A stretch of DNA of 64,000 nucleotides from Campylobacter ureolyticus ACS-301-V-Sch3b (GCF_000413435.1 NZ_KE340327.1:195667-259666); one strand, 5' to 3'; shown: positions 45,155 to 56,043, counted from the stretch's first letter. Notes: generated by a model from the sequence alone, not told the origin. Program-made: numbers and translations.

Positions 45155-46567
45155 TTGGCTAAAAAAAGGGTTTTTGCAGGGTTTTTTACAAATAGCATAG
45201 GAATACTTGTTTCTAGAATTTTAGGGCTTTTTAGAGACCTTTTAACAGCTAGTGTTTTAGGTGCTGGAGTTTGGAGTGATATTTTTTTTATAGCATTTAA
45301 ATTACCAAATTTATTTAGAAGACTTTTTGGCGAGGGTGCTTTTACTCAAGCTTTTTTGCCAGGTTTTACTCAAGCTAAAAAAAAGGCTATTTTTGCAACA
45401 ACTGTTTTAATAAAATTTACTATTTTTATACTATTTTTAACCCTTTTAGTTAATCTTTTTGCTCCGCTTTTTACAAAATTTTTAGCCATTGGATTCGATA
45501 AACAAACTATAAATTTAGCAGTTCCTTATGTAAGAATAAATTTTTGGTATTTAACTTTTATATTTTTAGTTACACTATTTGCCTCGCTTTTGCAATATAA
45601 AGATCATTTTGCAACAACAGCCTTTTCAACAGCACTGCTAAATATCTCAATGATAATATCTTTAATTTTAGCAAAATCAAAAGATGATGAAACTATAGTG
45701 TTATATCTTAGTGTAGGCGTTGTAATTGGTGGGATAATGCAACTTCTTGTGCATTTATTTGCTTTAAAAAAACTAAAATTATTAAGATATTTTGGTGTTG
45801 GAATCACTGCATTAAAAAAAGGAAAAAAAGCTGATACAAAAGGCTTTTATAAAAACTTTTTTCACGGAGTAATTGGCTCAAGTGCAGCACAAATTGGGGC
45901 TTTTATAGATACTTGGTTTGCAAGTTTTTTAGCTTTTGGAAGTATAAGCTATCTATACTATGCAAATAGAATTTTCCAGCTTCCTCTTGCTCTTTTTGCT
46001 ATTGCACTATCAACAGCACTTTTTCCAAAAATTGCAAAAGCAATAAGTAAAAATGATGATAAAACTGCTTTGATTCTACTTTCTAAAGCATTTCATCTAC
46101 TTTTTGCCTTGCTTTTATTTTCTACAATTGGTGGTGTTATTTTAAGTAAAGAGATAATTTGGCTCTTGTTTGAAAGAGGTGCTTTTACAAGAAGTGATAC
46201 TATAAACTCAATGTTTGTTTTAAGTATGTTTATGATTGGACTACTTCCTTTTGGACTAGCTAAAATTTTTTCGCTCTGGCTTTATGCAAAAAATAAACAA
46301 AATATAGCTGCAAAAATCGCAATTAAAAGCCTTATTTTAAATATAATAAGCTGTTTTTTACTTATAAAACCTTTAGGCGCAGCAGGCTTAGCACTAGCTA
46401 GCTCAATTGGTGGTTTTTACCTATTTATTATGAATTTAAAAGAGTTTGGCTTTAGAAATTTTTTAGATATAATAAGCCCTAAAAAAATCTTTATAATACT
46501 TGCTTTATGCTTAGTAGAGGTTTTATTGCTTTTAGTTTTTAAGGAAATAATTAATGATTATATTTGA
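45155..46567 (+). CDS. murJ: Lipid II flippase
   Basis: MurJ (MviN) flips lipid II across the inner membrane for peptidoglycan synthesis. 470 residues with about 14 membrane helices. Family patterns include [39 protein letters not shown] and the second-half ALFPKIAK. The start is TTG at 45155 with AGGTAG upstream. It opens the plus-strand run and overlaps cysS by 14 bases. Confidence 0.95.
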   Translation: MAKKRVFAGFFTNSIGILVSRILGLFRDLLTASVLGAGVWSDIFFIAFKLPNLFRRLFGEGAFTQAFLPGFTQAKKKAIFATTVLIKFTIFILFLTLLVNLFAPLFTKFLAIGFDKQTINLAVPYVRINFWYLTFIFLVTLFASLLQYKDHFATTAFSTALLNISMIISLILAKSKDDETIVLYLSVGVVIGGIMQLLVHLFALKKLKLLRYFGVGITALKKGKKADTKGFYKNFFHGVIGSSAAQIGAFIDTWFASFLAFGSISYLYYANRIFQLPLALFAIALSTALFPKIAKAISKNDDKTALILLSKAFHLLFALLLFSTIGGVILSKEIIWLLFERGAFTRSDTINSMFVLSMFMIGLLPFGLAKIFSLWLYAKNKQNIAAKIAIKSLILNIISCFLLIKPLGAAGLALASSIGGFYLFIMNLKEFGFRNFLDIISPKKIFIILALCLVEVLLLLVFKEIINDYI

Positions 46568-47936
46568 TAGTGTTATGAAAAAAAAGGTAAATTTTGAACC
46601 TATTGATAAAAATATTGTAAGAATTTATCTATGTGGTCCAACAGTTTATGATGATGCTCACTTAGGACATGCAAAAAGTGCGGTTAGTTTTGATCTATTA
46701 AGAAGAGTTTTTATAAATTTAGGTTACGAGGTTAAATTTGTAAGAAATTTTACTGATATAGATGATAAAATTTTAAATAAAATGAAAACTAGCGGCAAAA
46801 GCTTAGAAGATATCACAAATTTTTATATAAAAAGATATTTGGATGATATGGATAGCCTAAATGTTTTAAGGCCAGATTTAGAGCCAAAAGCCACTGAAAA
46901 TTTAGAAAATATAATTAAATATATTTCAAAATTACTAGATAATGGCATGGCTTATAAAATAAAAGATGATGGCATTTATTTTGATACAAAAAAAGATAAG
47001 AAATATCTTAGTTTAAGCAAAAAAAACAGCGATGATGAGGCTATAGCAAGAGTAAAAAGTAATGAATTAAAAAAAGATCCAAAAGATTTTGTTTTATGGA
47101 AATTTGATGAGTTATGGTATGAAAGTCCTTTTGGAAAAGGGCGTCCTGGTTGGCATACAGAGTGCGTTGCTATGATAAAAGCTCATCTTGATTCAAACAA
47201 TAAATTCTACTCAATTGACATTCATGCAGGCGGAATGGATCTACTTTTTCCACATCATGAAAATGAAGCTGCACAGTGTAGATGTGGTGAGTATAAAAAT
47301 CTTTCAAAATACTGGATGCATAATGGCTTTGTTCAAATAGACAATCAAAAAATGAGCAAAAGTTTAAATAATAGCTTTTTTATAAAAGATGCCTTAAAAT
47401 TAGTTCCTGGTGAGGCTTTAAGATTCTATCTTCTAAGCTCACATTATAGGGCAAATTTTAACTATAACTTAGAAGATTTAAAAGCCTCTAAAAAAAGACT
47501 TGATAAAATTTATAGACTTTTACAAAGAGTTGATAACTTTAAAATAGGAGAGTTAAATTTAGAGCTTAAAGATGAGATAATAAAAGCTTTAAGTGATGAT
47601 TTAAACACTTCAAAAGCTTTTGCAGTAATTGATGATTTTATAAATTTAAGTAACGATTTTTTAGATAAATTCCCAAAAGATAGATCTAAAAAAGGCGAAA
47701 TTTTAGCAAATTTAGAGTTTATTAAAAATATTTTTGGAATTTTAGAAGATAAAAATTACTTTAAATTTGGCATAAGCAATGAACAAAAAGAAGAAATTGA
47801 AAATTTGATAAATCAAAGATATGAAGCTAAAAAAGAAAGAAATTTTATAAAAGCTGATGAGATAAGAGATAAATTATCAAAAAATGGAATTTCTATAATG
47901 GATACGCCAAATGGCACAACTTGGGAGAAGATTTAA
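46554..47936 (+). CDS. cysS: Cysteinyl-tRNA synthetase
   Basis: Class I aminoacyl-tRNA synthetase, 460 residues. The HIGH motif reads HLGHA in [13 protein letters not shown], and KMSKS is intact in [13 protein letters not shown]. The zinc ligands that select cysteine are seen at [16 protein letters not shown] and [10 protein letters not shown]. It overlaps murJ by 14 bases, and msbA follows without a gap. Confidence 0.97.
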   Translation: MIIFDSVMKKKVNFEPIDKNIVRIYLCGPTVYDDAHLGHAKSAVSFDLLRRVFINLGYEVKFVRNFTDIDDKILNKMKTSGKSLEDITNFYIKRYLDDMDSLNVLRPDLEPKATENLENIIKYISKLLDNGMAYKIKDDGIYFDTKKDKKYLSLSKKNSDDEAIARVKSNELKKDPKDFVLWKFDELWYESPFGKGRPGWHTECVAMIKAHLDSNNKFYSIDIHAGGMDLLFPHHENEAAQCRCGEYKNLSKYWMHNGFVQIDNQKMSKSLNNSFFIKDALKLVPGEALRFYLLSSHYRANFNYNLEDLKASKKRLDKIYRLLQRVDNFKIGELNLELKDEIIKALSDDLNTSKAFAVIDDFINLSNDFLDKFPKDRSKKGEILANLEFIKNIFGILEDKNYFKFGISNEQKEEIENLINQRYEAKKERNFIKADEIRDKLSKNGISIMDTPNGTTWEKI

Positions 47937-49670
47937 ATGAAAAAAAGCGAATTAAATAAAGGCTTAAAAGAAGTTTTTAAAAGATTTTTGCCCTACATAA
48001 AAAACTATATACCACAATTTTGTTTTGCAATAATAGGTATGATTATGGCAGCAGCTGGAACATCGCTAACTGCATGGCTTATAGAACCTGTTTTAAATAA
48101 AATTTTTATAGAAAAAAATGAAAATTTACTATACATTTTACCTTATGCAGTTATTTTTGTATATTTTATAAAAGGAGCTGGCGGGTATATGCAAAGATAT
48201 TTTACCGTTTATATAGGTCAAGATATTATACGAGAATTTAGAGAAAAAATGGTAAAAAATCTAACTAATTTGGATATGAAATTTTTTAACGAAATACGCA
48301 CAGGCGAACTGATAAGTAGAACTATAAATGACATTGATAGAATTAGAAATATAGTATCAAATATGATACCTGAGTTTTTTACAAATTTACTTACCATTAT
48401 TGGTCTTTTAGGTGTTGTAATTTATCAAAGTCCAAAACTTGCTTTTTTTGCTTTAATCATACTTCCAGCAGCTATTTACCCACTAAGTTTATTAGCGAAA
48501 AAAATGAAAAAAATATCAAGACAGTCCCAAGAAAAAACATCTGATATAAGCTCGGTTTTAAGCGAAATTTACACAAATATAGAGATAATTAAAGCAAATA
48601 ACACAGAAGAAAAAGAGCTAAATAGATTTAAAAAAGAAAATAATAAGTTTTTTAAACTAAACTTAAAATCAGTTAAAATAAACGAACTCGTAAGCCCATT
48701 AATGGAGACTTTGGGTTCAGTTGGAGTTGCAGTTGTTATAATCGTTGGTGGAAAAAGCGTTATTGATGGCACAATGAGTGTGGGAAGCTTCTTTTCATTT
48801 TTAACAGCACTGTTTTTACTCTATACTCCAATTAAAAAAATATCAAGTCTTTATAATAACATGCAAGATGCAGTAGCTGCAAGCGAAAGAACATTTGAAC
48901 TAATTGATAAAACACCTTCAATTGTTGGAGGAACGAAAGATTTTCCAGATGATGCAAAAAGCATAACATATCAAGATGTTTATTTAAAATATGGCGATAA
49001 AGATGTTTTAAAAGGCATTAGTTTTAGCGCTTATAAAGGCGAAATTATAGCCTTAGTTGGTGGAAGTGGAGGCGGAAAAACATCTATTATAAACACGCTT
49101 TTAAGATTTTATGACATTAATAGCGGAAATATTTTGGTAAATAATAGCGATTTATATGAGTTTAGCCTAAAAAGTTTAAGACAAAATATCGGTCTTGTTA
49201 GCCAAAGAGTTTATATTTTTAACGATACTATCGCAAATAATGTCGCATATAGCGGTGAATTTGATGAAAAAAAAGTAATTGAAGCTTTGAAAATGGCAAA
49301 TGCGTATGACTTTGTAATGAGCTTAGAAAATGGTATAAATACCGTTTTAAATGAGTTTGGATCAAATTTAAGCGGTGGCCAAAGACAGCGTATTGCAATT
49401 GCTAGAATGCTTTATAAAGACCCACAAATCATAATCTTAGATGAGGCAACATCAGCACTTGATAACACAAGTGAAAATGCAATTACAGAAGCTATAGAAA
49501 ATATCAAACAAGATAAAATTATATTTGTAGTTGCCCATAGACTTACAACCATAAAAAATGCAAATAATATCCTAGTTTTAAATGAAGGAAAAGTTGTAGG
49601 TTTTGGAAGTGAGGAAAAATTAAGCCTTGAATGCGATGAATATAAAAAGCTTAAAGGCACTTTTAATTAA
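47937..49670 (+). CDS. msbA: Lipid A export ABC transporter
   Basis: Homodimeric half-transporter that flips lipid A-core across the inner membrane; 577 residues. Six membrane helices (about 20-310) with LISRTINDIDRIRN in a coupling region, then the ATPase: Walker A VGGSGGGKTSIIN, signature LSGGQRQRIAIAR, Walker B IIILDEATSALD. Position between cysS and pyrD and the MsbA-type helix pattern support the call over a generic exporter. It starts on the base after the cysS stop. Confidence 0.9.
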   Translation: MKKSELNKGLKEVFKRFLPYIKNYIPQFCFAIIGMIMAAAGTSLTAWLIEPVLNKIFIEKNENLLYILPYAVIFVYFIKGAGGYMQRYFTVYIGQDIIREFREKMVKNLTNLDMKFFNEIRTGELISRTINDIDRIRNIVSNMIPEFFTNLLTIIGLLGVVIYQSPKLAFFALIILPAAIYPLSLLAKKMKKISRQSQEKTSDISSVLSEIYTNIEIIKANNTEEKELNRFKKENNKFFKLNLKSVKINELVSPLMETLGSVGVAVVIIVGGKSVIDGTMSVGSFFSFLTALFLLYTPIKKISSLYNNMQDAVAASERTFELIDKTPSIVGGTKDFPDDAKSITYQDVYLKYGDKDVLKGISFSAYKGEIIALVGGSGGGKTSIINTLLRFYDINSGNILVNNSDLYEFSLKSLRQNIGLVSQRVYIFNDTIANNVAYSGEFDEKKVIEALKMANAYDFVMSLENGINTVLNEFGSNLSGGQRQRIAIARMLYKDPQIIILDEATSALDNTSENAITEAIENIKQDKIIFVVAHRLTTIKNANNILVLNEGKVVGFGSEEKLSLECDEYKKLKGTFN

Positions 49671-49726
49671 GAGAATTTAAAAGTAAGATTTGTTAGAATA
49701 CCGTTTATTTAAAAAAGGAATAAATT

Positions 49727-50788
49727 TTGAAATATGAAACACTAAAAAAAATATTTTTTCAACTTGACCCTGAAAATGCACATTCCTTAGCTATGAAAGG
49801 GCTTAGATTTGCCAACAATAATCCATGGATTTTAAATGTAGTTGGTAGAAATTATTTACAAAATGATGAAATTTTAAAACAAAATTTATGGGGAATTAAC
49901 TTTGATAACCCAATCGGTTTAGCTGGAGGGTTTGATAAAGATGGCGTTGCGCTAAAAGCTTTGCAAAGTCTTGGTTTTGGACATATTGAGTTTGGAACAG
50001 TTACACCAAAACCACAACCTGGAAATGAAAAACCACGTCTTTTTAGACTTGTAAAAAATGAAAGTATTCAAAATGCTATGGGCTTTAACAATGCAGGAAT
50101 GGAAGTTGTTAAAAAAAATGTTTCAAAATTTTACCCACTAAATTCTGTGATAGTTGCAAATATAGGCAAAAATAAAATAACACCAAATGATGAAGCCTTA
50201 AATGATTATGAAATACTTGTAAAAGAATTTGATGAAGTTTGTGATATGTTTGTTGTAAATTTAAGCTCACCAAATACTCCAAATTTAAGAGATTTACAAG
50301 AAAGTGAATATATAAAGAAATTTTTTGAAACTTTAAAGCCATTAACTAAAAAACCAATTTTACTTAAAATTTCACCCGATTTTACATATGATCAAGCTAT
50401 TGAAATCTGCACCGCAGCAGTAGAAAACAAAGCTGATGGAATAATAATAAACAATACAAGCATTGACTACTCTCTTTCGCCAAATATAAAAGAACATAAA
50501 GGCGGAATTAGCGGAAAACTTATAACGCACAAATCAAGAGAACTTTTAAAAGCTATTTCTAAAGAATTATTTGGAAAAACAACTCTAATAAGCTGTGGAG
50601 GTATAGATAATGCCGAGGAAGCTTATGAAAGAATTAAATATGGTGCAAGCTTGATTCAAATTTACACTTCTTTTATTTTTAAAGGTCCAACTATTGCAAG
50701 AGATATAAACGAAGGACTTATAAAACTTCTTAAAAAAGATGGTTTTTCAAACATAAAAGAAGCTATCGGTATAGAAATAAAAAAATAA
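49727..50788 (+). CDS. pyrD: Dihydroorotate dehydrogenase, class 2 (quinone)
   Basis: Oxidises dihydroorotate to orotate in pyrimidine synthesis and passes electrons to the quinone pool. 353 residues. The class 2 N-terminal membrane-associated helix (YETLKKIFFQLDPENAHSLA) is present, and the catalytic base is Ser in FVVNLSSPNTPNLRDL. FMN-binding blocks include NPIGLAGGFDKDG and SCGGIDNAEEAYERI. The start is TTG at 49727 with AAAAAAGGAA upstream, about 56 bases after msbA. Confidence 0.96.
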   Translation: MKYETLKKIFFQLDPENAHSLAMKGLRFANNNPWILNVVGRNYLQNDEILKQNLWGINFDNPIGLAGGFDKDGVALKALQSLGFGHIEFGTVTPKPQPGNEKPRLFRLVKNESIQNAMGFNNAGMEVVKKNVSKFYPLNSVIVANIGKNKITPNDEALNDYEILVKEFDEVCDMFVVNLSSPNTPNLRDLQESEYIKKFFETLKPLTKKPILLKISPDFTYDQAIEICTAAVENKADGIIINNTSIDYSLSPNIKEHKGGISGKLITHKSRELLKAISKELFGKTTLISCGGIDNAEEAYERIKYGASLIQIYTSFIFKGPTIARDINEGLIKLLKKDGFSNIKEAIGIEIKK

Positions 50789-50800
50789 GAAGGGATAAAT

Positions 50801-52045
50801 TTGTTACCAAAATATAATAAATTTATATTAAAAAACGGACTTGAAATTTATCATGTCCCTATGAATTTAGGAAGTGATGTTATTAGTGTAAATGTTGTTT
50901 ATAAAGTTGGTTCAAGAAATGAAACTATGGGTAAAAGTGGCATAGCCCACATGCTTGAACATCTAAATTTTAAATCAACCAAAAATAGAAAAGCTGGAGA
51001 ATTTGATGCAACGGTTAAAAGTTTTGGTGGTATTAATAACGCTTCAACTGGCTTTGACTATACGCACTATTTTATAAAATGCTCAAATAAAAACTTAGAA
51101 AAATCACTTGAATTATATGCTGATATAATGGAAAATTTAAACTTAAATGATGAAGAATTTCAGCCTGAAAGAAATGTGGTTTTAGAAGAAAGACTTTGGA
51201 GAACAGATAATAATCCTTTTGGATATCTATTTTTTAGACTTTTTAATAACGCATTTATTTATCATCCTTATCACTGGACTCCAATTGGATTTAAAAATGA
51301 TATTAAAAATTGGAGTATTGATGATATAAAGAGATTTCACTCCATATATTATCAGCCTAAAAATGCAACTTTACTAATAGTTGGTGATATAGATGAAAAA
51401 ACTGTTTTTAACCTATCAAAAAAATACTTTGAAAACATAAAAAATAGATGTGAGATGCCAAATTTACACACTTACGAGCCAGTTCAAGATGGAGAAAAGT
51501 CATTTGTTATTTATAAACAAAGCGAAGTTGAAATTTTAGGACTAGCGTATAAAATTCCACCATTTAAACACAAAGATAGAATCAAATTTGAAGCGATAAG
51601 TCAATACCTAAGCGGTGGTAAAAGCTCACTTTTAAATAAAGTTTTGATTGATGAAAAAAACTTAGCAAATCAAATAGATACCTATAATCTTTCAAGTATT
51701 GATGAAAATTTATTTATAATTTTTGCAGTTTGTAATCCAGGAATTAGTGCAGATAAGTTAAAAAATGAAATTTTAAAACTCATAGAGGAACAAAAAGAAA
51801 ATTTAATTAAAGATGATGAGATAGAAAAATTAAAAAATAGTGTAAAATCTGATTTTGTTTACTCATTTGACAACACTAGTAAGGTTTCTTCAATATATGC
51901 AAACTATATAATGTGTGGCGATATAGATATGCTTTTTAGCTATCAAGATGATATAAACTCGCTTAAAAAAGATGATATAAAAGAAGCTTTTAAAAAGTAT
52001 TTTAATAAATCAAATTTGACAATTGGTGTTTTAAAAAACGGATAA
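50801..52045 (+). CDS. M16-family zinc peptidase
   Basis: A 414-residue protein of the pitrilysin family. The inverted zinc motif HxxEH is seen as HMLEHLNFKST, with the third ligand glutamate in the ERNVVLEER segment about 75 residues on. Both halves of the fold are present, as in processing-peptidase-like bacterial members. There is no signal peptide that I recognise. Substrate unknown. The start is TTG with AGAAGGGAT upstream, and dapA follows after 12 bases. Confidence 0.9.
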   Translation: MLPKYNKFILKNGLEIYHVPMNLGSDVISVNVVYKVGSRNETMGKSGIAHMLEHLNFKSTKNRKAGEFDATVKSFGGINNASTGFDYTHYFIKCSNKNLEKSLELYADIMENLNLNDEEFQPERNVVLEERLWRTDNNPFGYLFFRLFNNAFIYHPYHWTPIGFKNDIKNWSIDDIKRFHSIYYQPKNATLLIVGDIDEKTVFNLSKKYFENIKNRCEMPNLHTYEPVQDGEKSFVIYKQSEVEILGLAYKIPPFKHKDRIKFEAISQYLSGGKSSLLNKVLIDEKNLANQIDTYNLSSIDENLFIIFAVCNPGISADKLKNEILKLIEEQKENLIKDDEIEKLKNSVKSDFVYSFDNTSKVSSIYANYIMCGDIDMLFSYQDDINSLKKDDIKEAFKKYFNKSNLTIGVLKNG

Positions 52046-52057
52046 AAGGAGTAAAAG

Positions 52058-52954
52058 ATGGAAAAAGCTGTATTAAGCGGTGCTATGACAGCACTTATTA
52101 CACCACTTAAAAATGGTGCTTTAGATGAAAATGGCTATGCAAAACTTATAAAAAGACAAATTGAAAATGGCATAAATGCAGTAGTTCCGGTTGGTACAAC
52201 TGGAGAAAGTGCAACTCTAACTCATGATGAGCATAGAAGATGTATTGAAATAGCAGTTGATGTGTGCAAAAATACCGGTGTTAAAGTTGTAGCTGGTGCT
52301 GGAAGTAACGCAACTCATGAAGCAGTTGGACTTGCAAAATTTGCTAAAGAACATGGCGCGGATGCAATTTTATCAGTAACACCTTATTATAACAAACCAA
52401 CCCAGGAAGGACTTTATTTGCATTACAAAGAACTAGCAGCTTCAGTTGATTTGCCTGTTCTTTTATATAATGTCCCAGGTCGTTGTGGAGTTGAAATTTC
52501 AACAGATACTATTATTAGACTTTTTAATGATTGTCAAAATATAATTGGTGTAAAAGAAGCGAGTGGCAATATAGATAAATGTGTTGATTTATTAGCTCAT
52601 GAACCAAGGCTTTGTGTAATAAGCGGTGAAGATGCGATAAATTATCCAATTTTAAGCAATGGCGGAAAAGGAGTTATATCAGTTACTTCTAACTTACTTC
52701 CTGATTACACTGCAAAATTAACTAAATTTGCACTAGATAATGAGTTTTTAAAAGCAAAAGCGATAAATGATGATTTGTATAATATAAATAAAGTTATGTT
52801 TTGCGAAAGCAACCCAATCCCTATAAAAGCAGCAATGTTTATAGCAGGATTAATCGATAGCTTAGAATACAGACTTCCTCTTTGCAAACCAAGTAAAGAG
52901 AATTTATTAAAAATAGAAAAAATAATGAAACAATATGATATAAAAGGATTTTAA
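52058..52954 (+). CDS. dapA: 4-hydroxy-tetrahydrodipicolinate synthase
   Basis: First committed enzyme of lysine and diaminopimelate synthesis. 298 residues. ALITPLKNG opens the barrel, followed by VPVGTTGESATL, the YNVPGR tyrosine motif and the Schiff-base lysine in IGVKEASGN. AAAAGGAG lies before the ATG. Its stop overlaps the SDR start. It supplies the diaminopimelate used in the peptidoglycan genes nearby. Confidence 0.97.
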   Translation: MEKAVLSGAMTALITPLKNGALDENGYAKLIKRQIENGINAVVPVGTTGESATLTHDEHRRCIEIAVDVCKNTGVKVVAGAGSNATHEAVGLAKFAKEHGADAILSVTPYYNKPTQEGLYLHYKELAASVDLPVLLYNVPGRCGVEISTDTIIRLFNDCQNIIGVKEASGNIDKCVDLLAHEPRLCVISGEDAINYPILSNGGKGVISVTSNLLPDYTAKLTKFALDNEFLKAKAINDDLYNINKVMFCESNPIPIKAAMFIAGLIDSLEYRLPLCKPSKENLLKIEKIMKQYDIKGF

Positions 52955-53733
52955 TGGATAATTTTTTTAAAAATAAAACGCTGGTTATAAGTGGTGGAAC
53001 AAGAGGTATTGGAAGAGCAATAGTTGAAGAGTTTGCACAAAATGGTGTAAATATAGCTTTTACATACAACTCAAACGAAGAACTTGCAAAAGAAATAGAA
53101 AAAGAATTAGCCGATAAATACGGTATAAAAGCTAAATCTTATCCTCTTAACATACTTGAACCTGAAACATATAAAGAACTATTTTTAGAAATAGACAAAG
53201 ACTTTGATAGAGTTGATTTTTTCATATCAAATGCGATTATATCAGGTAGAGCCGTAGTTGGTGGATATACTAAATTTATGAGATTAAAACCTCGTGGAAT
53301 TAATAATATATTTACAGCAACAGTAAATGCCTTTGTAGTTGGCGCTCAAGAAGCAGCAAAAAGAATGCAAAAAAATGGCGGAGGCTCGATTATCTCAATA
53401 AGCTCAACTGGAAATAGAGTATATATAGATAATTATTCAGGTCATGGAACATGTAAAGCAGCAGTTGAAGCTATGGTAAGATATGCAGCAACTGAACTTG
53501 GTGAGTTTAATATAAGAGTAAATGCGGTAAGTGGTGGACCAATAGAAACTGATGCCTTAAGAGCTTTTGTAAATTATGAAGAAGTTAGAGATAAAACAGC
53601 TGAGCTTAGTCCTCTTGGTAGAATGGGTCAGCCTACTGATTTAGCAGGAGCATGTTTATTTATCTGTTCAGATAAGGCTAGCTGGGTTACAGGACATACT
53701 TTTATAGTTGATGGTGGAACAACATTTAAATAA
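52954..53733 (+). CDS. SDR oxidoreductase, FabL-like
   Basis: A 259-residue SDR enzyme. NADP-binding ISGGTRGIGRAI at the N-terminus, then SNAIISGRAVVGGY, catalytic serine in ISSTGNR and NYSGHGTCKAAVEAM. The segment RVNAVSGGPIETDALRAF resembles the Bacillus enoyl-ACP reductase FabL more closely than common FabG (NAVSGG.IDTDAL). The YxxxK spacing differs from FabG as it does in FabL: the tyrosine NYSGHGTCK lies six before lysine. It may therefore be an enoyl-ACP reductase, or a relative with another substrate. It overlaps dapA and pgsA by one base each. Confidence 0.78.
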   Translation: MDNFFKNKTLVISGGTRGIGRAIVEEFAQNGVNIAFTYNSNEELAKEIEKELADKYGIKAKSYPLNILEPETYKELFLEIDKDFDRVDFFISNAIISGRAVVGGYTKFMRLKPRGINNIFTATVNAFVVGAQEAAKRMQKNGGGSIISISSTGNRVYIDNYSGHGTCKAAVEAMVRYAATELGEFNIRVNAVSGGPIETDALRAFVNYEEVRDKTAELSPLGRMGQPTDLAGACLFICSDKASWVTGHTFIVDGGTTFK

Positions 53734-54284
53734 TGATAAATTTACCAAATGCTTTAGCTATTATTAGGATATTCTTATCATTTTTATTTTTCTTTTTGCT
53801 TGTAAATTTAGGTGAAATTTGCCCAAATTTACATACTAGTTGGATAAATTATTTTGCAGTTGTTGTTTTTTTACTAGCATCAATTACTGATTTTTTTGAT
53901 GGCTATATAGCAAGAAGCTGGAATCAAATAACCAAATTTGGTGAAATAATAGATCCACTAGCTGATAAAATGCTAACTCTTGCTGGATTTATAGGACTAA
54001 TGTATTTAGGACGAGCAAATCCATGGGCAATTTATCTAATACTTATAAGAGAGTTTTTTATAACTGGATTTAGAGTTATAATGGCAAGTGATGGGGTAAA
54101 AGTAAGTGCTGGAATGGCTGGGAAAGTTAAAACTGTTTTTCAAATGATAGCAATTATATTTTTAACAATGCAATGGTTTGGTGGTGCAATTTTACTTTGG
54201 ATAAGTGTATTTTTAACGCTTTATTCAGGGTTTTTATATATTTTTGGATATGTAAAAGAAATAAAGCAAAGGGAAAAAAAATAA
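53733..54284 (+). CDS. pgsA: CDP-diacylglycerol--glycerol-3-phosphate 3-phosphatidyltransferase
   Basis: Makes phosphatidylglycerol phosphate in the inner membrane; 183 residues with four to six helices. The CDP-alcohol phosphotransferase motif is complete: D-x2-DG-x2-AR-x8-G-x3-D-x3-D, read as SITDFFDGYIARSWNQ then GEIIDPLADK. The stop overlaps the rseP ATG (TAATG). Confidence 0.95.
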   Translation: MINLPNALAIIRIFLSFLFFFLLVNLGEICPNLHTSWINYFAVVVFLLASITDFFDGYIARSWNQITKFGEIIDPLADKMLTLAGFIGLMYLGRANPWAIYLILIREFFITGFRVIMASDGVKVSAGMAGKVKTVFQMIAIIFLTMQWFGGAILLWISVFLTLYSGFLYIFGYVKEIKQREKK

Positions 54285-55408
54285 TGGATAAAAAAAACTT
54301 AAACTTAGCCATTGTTTTAGTGGTTTTAGCTATAGCACTGTGGCATTGGGGACCACTTTTTTTTGTAACTATTTTAGTCATTTCATTTTTGATTTTTTTT
54401 CATGAGCTTGGGCATTTTTTGGCAGCAAAGCAACTTGGAGTTTGTGTAAATATCTTTAGCATCGGTTTTGGAGAAAAAATTTATACTAAAAAATTTGGCT
54501 CTACAACTTATGCATTAAGCGCTATTCCACTTGGCGGATATGTCCAGCTAAAAGGACAAGACGATGCTAACCCAGCACTTAAAAACTATGATAAAGATAG
54601 TTATAATACCCTAAGCCCTTGGGGGCGAATTTATATACTTCTTGCAGGACCATTTTTTAACCTTATTTTGGCATTTTTTATCTACATTGCACTTGGATTT
54701 ATTGGTGTTGAAAAACTAGCCCCTGTAGTTGGAAAGGTTATGGAAAACTCAGCTGCCAAAAGTGCAAATATAATGCCAAATGATAAAATTTTAAGCATTG
54801 ATGGCAAGCCTATCAAAGAGTGGGATGATATCTCAAAACTAGTTACCTTACAAACCATGAATATAGAGATTTTAAGAGATAAAAAAACTTTAAATTTAAC
54901 TCTTACGCCAAAAACAGGAGATGCCAAAACTTTGTTTGGAGAAGATATTAAAAAGCCACTAATTGGAATAACTCCAAAAGGCGATTTTGTAAGGGTCTAT
55001 CACAAAGGGTTTAGCGCTATTCCATACGCTTTTAATGAAAGTTTAGAAGCTTCAAAGCTCATCATAGTAAGCCTTCAAAAGTTAGTAAGTGGTGTAGTTT
55101 CAGTAAAAGAGATGGGCGGAATAGTCGCAATTACCGATATCACAACAAAAGCAGCAAGTATGAGCGTGTCAGTTCTTTTGGTATTAACAGCACTTATTTC
55201 AGTAAATTTGGGTATTTTAAACCTCTTTCCAATACCTGTTCTTGATGGTGGGCATATAGTTTTTAACATTTATGAGATCATCTTTAAAAAGCCCGTTAGC
55301 GATAGAGTTTTTGTAGGACTTAGTTACGCTGGAATGGCGCTACTTTTTACGCTTATGGCTTTTACTATTATAAATGATTTTCTAAGAATGTTTGGAGCAT
55401 ACAACTGA
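54284..55408 (+). CDS. rseP: Site-2 intramembrane zinc protease RseP-like
   Basis: Intramembrane metalloprotease that cleaves anti-sigma factors or signal-peptide remnants; 374 residues. HExxH is present in FFHELGHFLAAK, the LDG motif in FPIPVLDGGHIVFN near the C-terminus, and one PDZ domain (about 115-200) lies between. I chose ATG at 54284, in the pgsA stop; a longer frame upstream runs inside pgsA and is not needed. No rseA-like anti-sigma gene is seen. YggS follows, overlapping by one base. Confidence 0.94.
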   Translation: MDKKNLNLAIVLVVLAIALWHWGPLFFVTILVISFLIFFHELGHFLAAKQLGVCVNIFSIGFGEKIYTKKFGSTTYALSAIPLGGYVQLKGQDDANPALKNYDKDSYNTLSPWGRIYILLAGPFFNLILAFFIYIALGFIGVEKLAPVVGKVMENSAAKSANIMPNDKILSIDGKPIKEWDDISKLVTLQTMNIEILRDKKTLNLTLTPKTGDAKTLFGEDIKKPLIGITPKGDFVRVYHKGFSAIPYAFNESLEASKLIIVSLQKLVSGVVSVKEMGGIVAITDITTKAASMSVSVLLVLTALISVNLGILNLFPIPVLDGGHIVFNIYEIIFKKPVSDRVFVGLSYAGMALLFTLMAFTIINDFLRMFGAYN

Positions 55409-56043
55409 TGAATTTAAACAAACTTTTAGATGAGATAAATGAGCTTTCAAATGGCAGAAAGGTTGAGCTCGTAGCAGTTAGCAAGTATGTCGGCTCAAAA
55501 GAGATTAAAGAGCTTTTTGATGAGGGTCAAATGAGCTTTGGAGAAAACAGAGTTCAAGATCTTGTTAAAAAAAGTGATGAGCTAAAAGAGCTCAATTTAA
55601 ACTGGCATTTCATAGGCACTTTGCAGACAAATAAAATAAATGCCCTTTTAAAAATCCGCCCTACTTTGTGGCAAAGTTGCAATTCCATAAAACTTGCACA
55701 GGCTGTAGATAAAAGGCTTGATTATAAGCTCGATACTTTGCTTGAGATAAATGTAGCAGATGAAGATAGTAAAACTGGACTTGATATAAGTCTAGCAATT
55801 GAGAGCTATTGCGCCATAAAAGAGAGTTGTAAAAACCTAAATTTAAAAGGCATAATGTGCATTGGCGCCCATAGCGATGATGAGTTAGAGGTTGCAAAAA
55901 GTTTTGAAAAGGCTTATGTAATTTATGAAAGCTTGCAAAGTAAAGGTGCTGAAATTTGCTCAATGGGAATGAGTTCGGACTATAAAATAGCTATAAAATG
56001 TGGTTCAAATATGATAAGAGTTGGAAGTTTGCTGTTTAAGTAA
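55408..56043 (+). CDS. yggS: PLP homeostasis protein YggS/PLPBP
   Basis: A 211-residue alanine-racemase-fold protein that binds PLP without known catalysis and keeps B6 and amino-acid pools in balance. PLP lysine in VAVSKYVG, then FGENRVQDL, WHFIGTLQTNK, and the closing MGMSSDYKIAIKCGSNMIRVGS. The ATG overlaps the rseP stop (TGATG). It is the last gene of the run begun by murJ. Confidence 0.95.
   Translation: MNLNKLLDEINELSNGRKVELVAVSKYVGSKEIKELFDEGQMSFGENRVQDLVKKSDELKELNLNWHFIGTLQTNKINALLKIRPTLWQSCNSIKLAQAVDKRLDYKLDTLLEINVADEDSKTGLDISLAIESYCAIKESCKNLNLKGIMCIGAHSDDELEVAKSFEKAYVIYESLQSKGAEICSMGMSSDYKIAIKCGSNMIRVGSLLFK

Noticed and set aside
54173..54283. Upstream extension of rseP inside pgsA
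   Set aside because: ATG at 54284 in the pgsA stop is the natural coupled start; the extension reads in a different frame of pgsA and has no family match.
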